Source of the DNA: an uncultured Fastidiosipila sp.
GTDB lineage: Bacteria; Bacillota; Clostridia; Saccharofermentanales; Fastidiosipilaceae
DNA length: 6,816 nt
Assembly (NCBI GenBank): GCA_938014865.1
Contig: CALLQJ010000147.1
Coordinates: forward strand, 1 to 6,816
Direction of reading: 5' to 3'
The notes beneath the pieces were generated by a model. The model was not told the DNA's origin. It saw only the letters and a program-made list of their open reading frames with translations, and searched no databases. Positions 5,602 to 6,816 of this stretch are shown piece after piece; position 1 is the first letter of the stretch, and every line of letters starts with the position of its first letter. Both the position numbers and the translations under genes were made by a program.

Positions 5602-5663
5602 AAGCCTTTTCTGCTTTCTTCTCTGCTGCCGCAGCGGCGGGACTGTGCAGCCTCGTCATAAAA
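5602..5663 (-). other. Short gap between the DUF2974 gene and the sirtuin gene
   Basis: These 62 bases contain a small GC palindrome (GCCGC/GCGGC, one-base loop) without a T-run, so no terminator is evident and co-transcription is likely. I see no convincing promoter. A 25-codon frame from 5659 overlaps the sirtuin start and lacks a ribosome site. Confidence 0.4.
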
Positions 5664-6809
5664 TCAGAGCAGATCGCCCGGACTGTCCGCCTGCCTTCTT
5701 TGGCTTTGCTTTTCGGAAATCAGCCGGGCGGCTTCCGCTTTGGCACTGCGGAAAAGCATGCGGAAGGTTTCGCGCATAAGCTGCCGGGTCTCTTCATCCT
5801 GTCCGCGGATCGTCTTTAAAATGATGCGGAGATTATGAAATTTATTTTCCCGGAAATCCGTCAGGGTCTTTGCCCCGGTTTCTTCCATCACGGCAAAAAT
5901 AGTGTCGACAAAATACTCTCGGTGCTCCAAGCTCATGGCCTCCAGCCAGCGCCGGAAAGCATGGTCAAAGAGCCGGCTCCGGGACGTGAAGGATTCCACG
6001 GGCACAAAGCAGAGATTCGCCAGGTCGCATGCCCAGGACATGATATCGTGCTGCAGAAGCCCGATGTTTTCGCTGTGCACGATGGTGTATTCGCCTTCCT
6101 GCTCCAGGATCATGCCGATGATCGAAGACTGCGGCACATAGGTAATAATCCGGGATCGGACGGCGCGGTAGCCCTTGCGCTGCAAGGTTTTTTCACGAAA
6201 GCCCGGCCCGTCAAAATTATAAATCTTAAGGATGTTTTCGCGCGCCTCTTCGGAACAGAAGGCGGCCGCATATATAGCCAGGTTTCCGCCCTTGGAATGA
6301 CCCCCTAAAATAAAACGGGCCGACGGCATCTCCCGGGCGGCTTTTTCAAAATAAAGAGCGGCCGATTTCTGGGCGGGGACGGGGAAGGTGAAGGACATAT
6401 TAAAGTTTTCCTTCCAGCCGACCAGGTTATCATCCGTGCCGCGGTAGGCCAGGTAGCGGACATCATCCGGCAGGGTATAGCAGACGGCAGCGAACTGGCT
6501 TTCGTCTTCTTCGTGCAGAATATTGACGTAGCCTGAAACAGGGAGCTCGGCAAAGCGTTTGCGGCCGATGACGCTTCGCATCAGCTTGACATCACCTGGC
6601 CAGAAGGCATTGTCTGTCCGTTCGGGCAGGGCATCCACCTTGCGGCAGGCTTCGCCGAGCGGGATGCTTTCGTTAAAATGCGGGCTGACGAAATCATCAA
6701 AGGGAATAAAAGACAGGCGAGCCAAAATGACCGCATCAATCTCATTAAAGGGCAACGTTTCAAAACTCAGCTGACCGTATAAATCCATGTACTCAAAAAC
6801 ACTATCCAC
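5664..6809 (-). CDS. DUF2974 (Mbeg1-like) alpha/beta hydrolase, putative lipase/esterase
   Basis: This protein has 381 residues if it starts at the GTG 6809-6807. The N-terminus FEYMDLYGQLSFETLPFNEIDAVILARLSF is the typical opening of DUF2974 proteins (given here as FEYMDLYG and PFNEIDAVIL in residues 5-29). The nucleophile elbow is GHSKG (170-174, Ser172), preceded by the lipase-like YRGTDD (122-127). FDGPGF (199-204), PQSSIIGMIL (226-235) and the VHSENIGLLQHD.MSW block (244-259) are conserved in the family; the last probably carries the catalytic His. The C-terminal 120 residues are helical and charged, ending in a basic RQADSPGDLL tail. No signal peptide is seen. The frame is open to the right edge, so the start could lie a few codons beyond it, although GTG gives the expected family length. 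It is first in the minus-strand cluster. The substrate is unknown; a triacylglycerol lipase-like fold is inferred. Confidence 0.85.
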   Translation of the reverse strand: MDSVFEYMDLYGQLSFETLPFNEIDAVILARLSFIPFDDFVSPHFNESIPLGEACRKVDALPERTDNAFWPGDVKLMRSVIGRKRFAELPVSGYVNILHEEDESQFAAVCYTLPDDVRYLAYRGTDDNLVGWKENFNMSFTFPVPAQKSAALYFEKAAREMPSARFILGGHSKGGNLAIYAAAFCSEEARENILKIYNFDGPGFREKTLQRKGYRAVRSRIITYVPQSSIIGMILEQEGEYTIVHSENIGLLQHDIMSWACDLANLCFVPVESFTSRSRLFDHAFRRWLEAMSLEHREYFVDTIFAVMEETGAKTLTDFRENKFHNLRIILKTIRGQDEETRQLMRETFRMLFRSAKAEAARLISEKQSQRRQADSPGDLL

Positions 6810-6816
6810 TTTACTT

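Noticed and set aside
5622..5640. GC palindrome after the DUF2974 gene as a terminator
   Set aside because: The stem is short, the loop is a single base and no T-run follows on the minus strand.
5582..5659. 25-codon minus-strand frame between the DUF2974 gene and the sirtuin gene
   Set aside because: It has no ribosome site, an Ala/Lys-rich random-looking product and overlaps the sirtuin start.
3792..6809. Reading the sirtuin and hydrolase cluster as an anti-phage defence system
   Set aside because: Defence sirtuins (ThsA- or DSR-type) are larger multidomain proteins, and no partner nuclease, TIR or Argonaute gene is present. The sirtuin here resembles the class-M enzyme type instead.

Overview
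The window most likely comes from a mid-GC Bacillota (Firmicutes) bacterium of the gut Erysipelotrichia/Clostridia type. The grounds are gene families that I recall as common there: a zinc-ribbon, single-pass membrane protein; a large two-HTH regulator; a DUF2974 (Mbeg1-like) hydrolase; a class-M-like sirtuin; and a small SxxK serine hydrolase. Strong purine-rich ribosome binding sites fit as well. The assignment is by eye from protein character; no search was possible.

Layout. Bases 1-1352 (minus) encode the first 450 residues of a zinc-ribbon membrane protein: N-terminal CxxC/CxxC ribbon, long Pro/Gln linker, one transmembrane helix, an extracytoplasmic domain and a Ser/Thr/Ala/Pro tail that runs off the left edge. 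Bases 1353-1626 separate it from a divergently transcribed regulator (1627-3477, plus) and hold a candidate promoter for the membrane protein. They also hold a leader for the regulator containing a possible three-segment RNA switch around its ribosome binding site and a cluster of TGTCA/TGACA half-sites. The regulator ends in a strong intrinsic terminator (3510-3543). Bases 3544-3791 contain no intact gene but hold repeats, including a relic of the 3' end of a serine hydrolase gene.

The right half is a minus-strand cluster read from 6809 down to 3792: a DUF2974 alpha/beta hydrolase, then after 62 bases a sirtuin-like NAD-dependent enzyme, then after 1 base a beta-lactamase-fold serine hydrolase. 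The spacing suggests one transcript, at least for the last two genes. The serine hydrolase reading frame is interrupted by a single in-frame TAG followed at once by ATG ATG. All three catalytic motifs are preserved around that codon, so it is a recent nonsense mutation, a split or recoded gene, or a sequencing error.

The points most worth checking are the amber codon with the duplicated tail just beyond the gene, the unusual catalytic residues of the sirtuin, and the regulator's leader. I see no CRISPR array, tRNA, rRNA, insertion sequence or phage gene, and no convincing evidence of a defence system.
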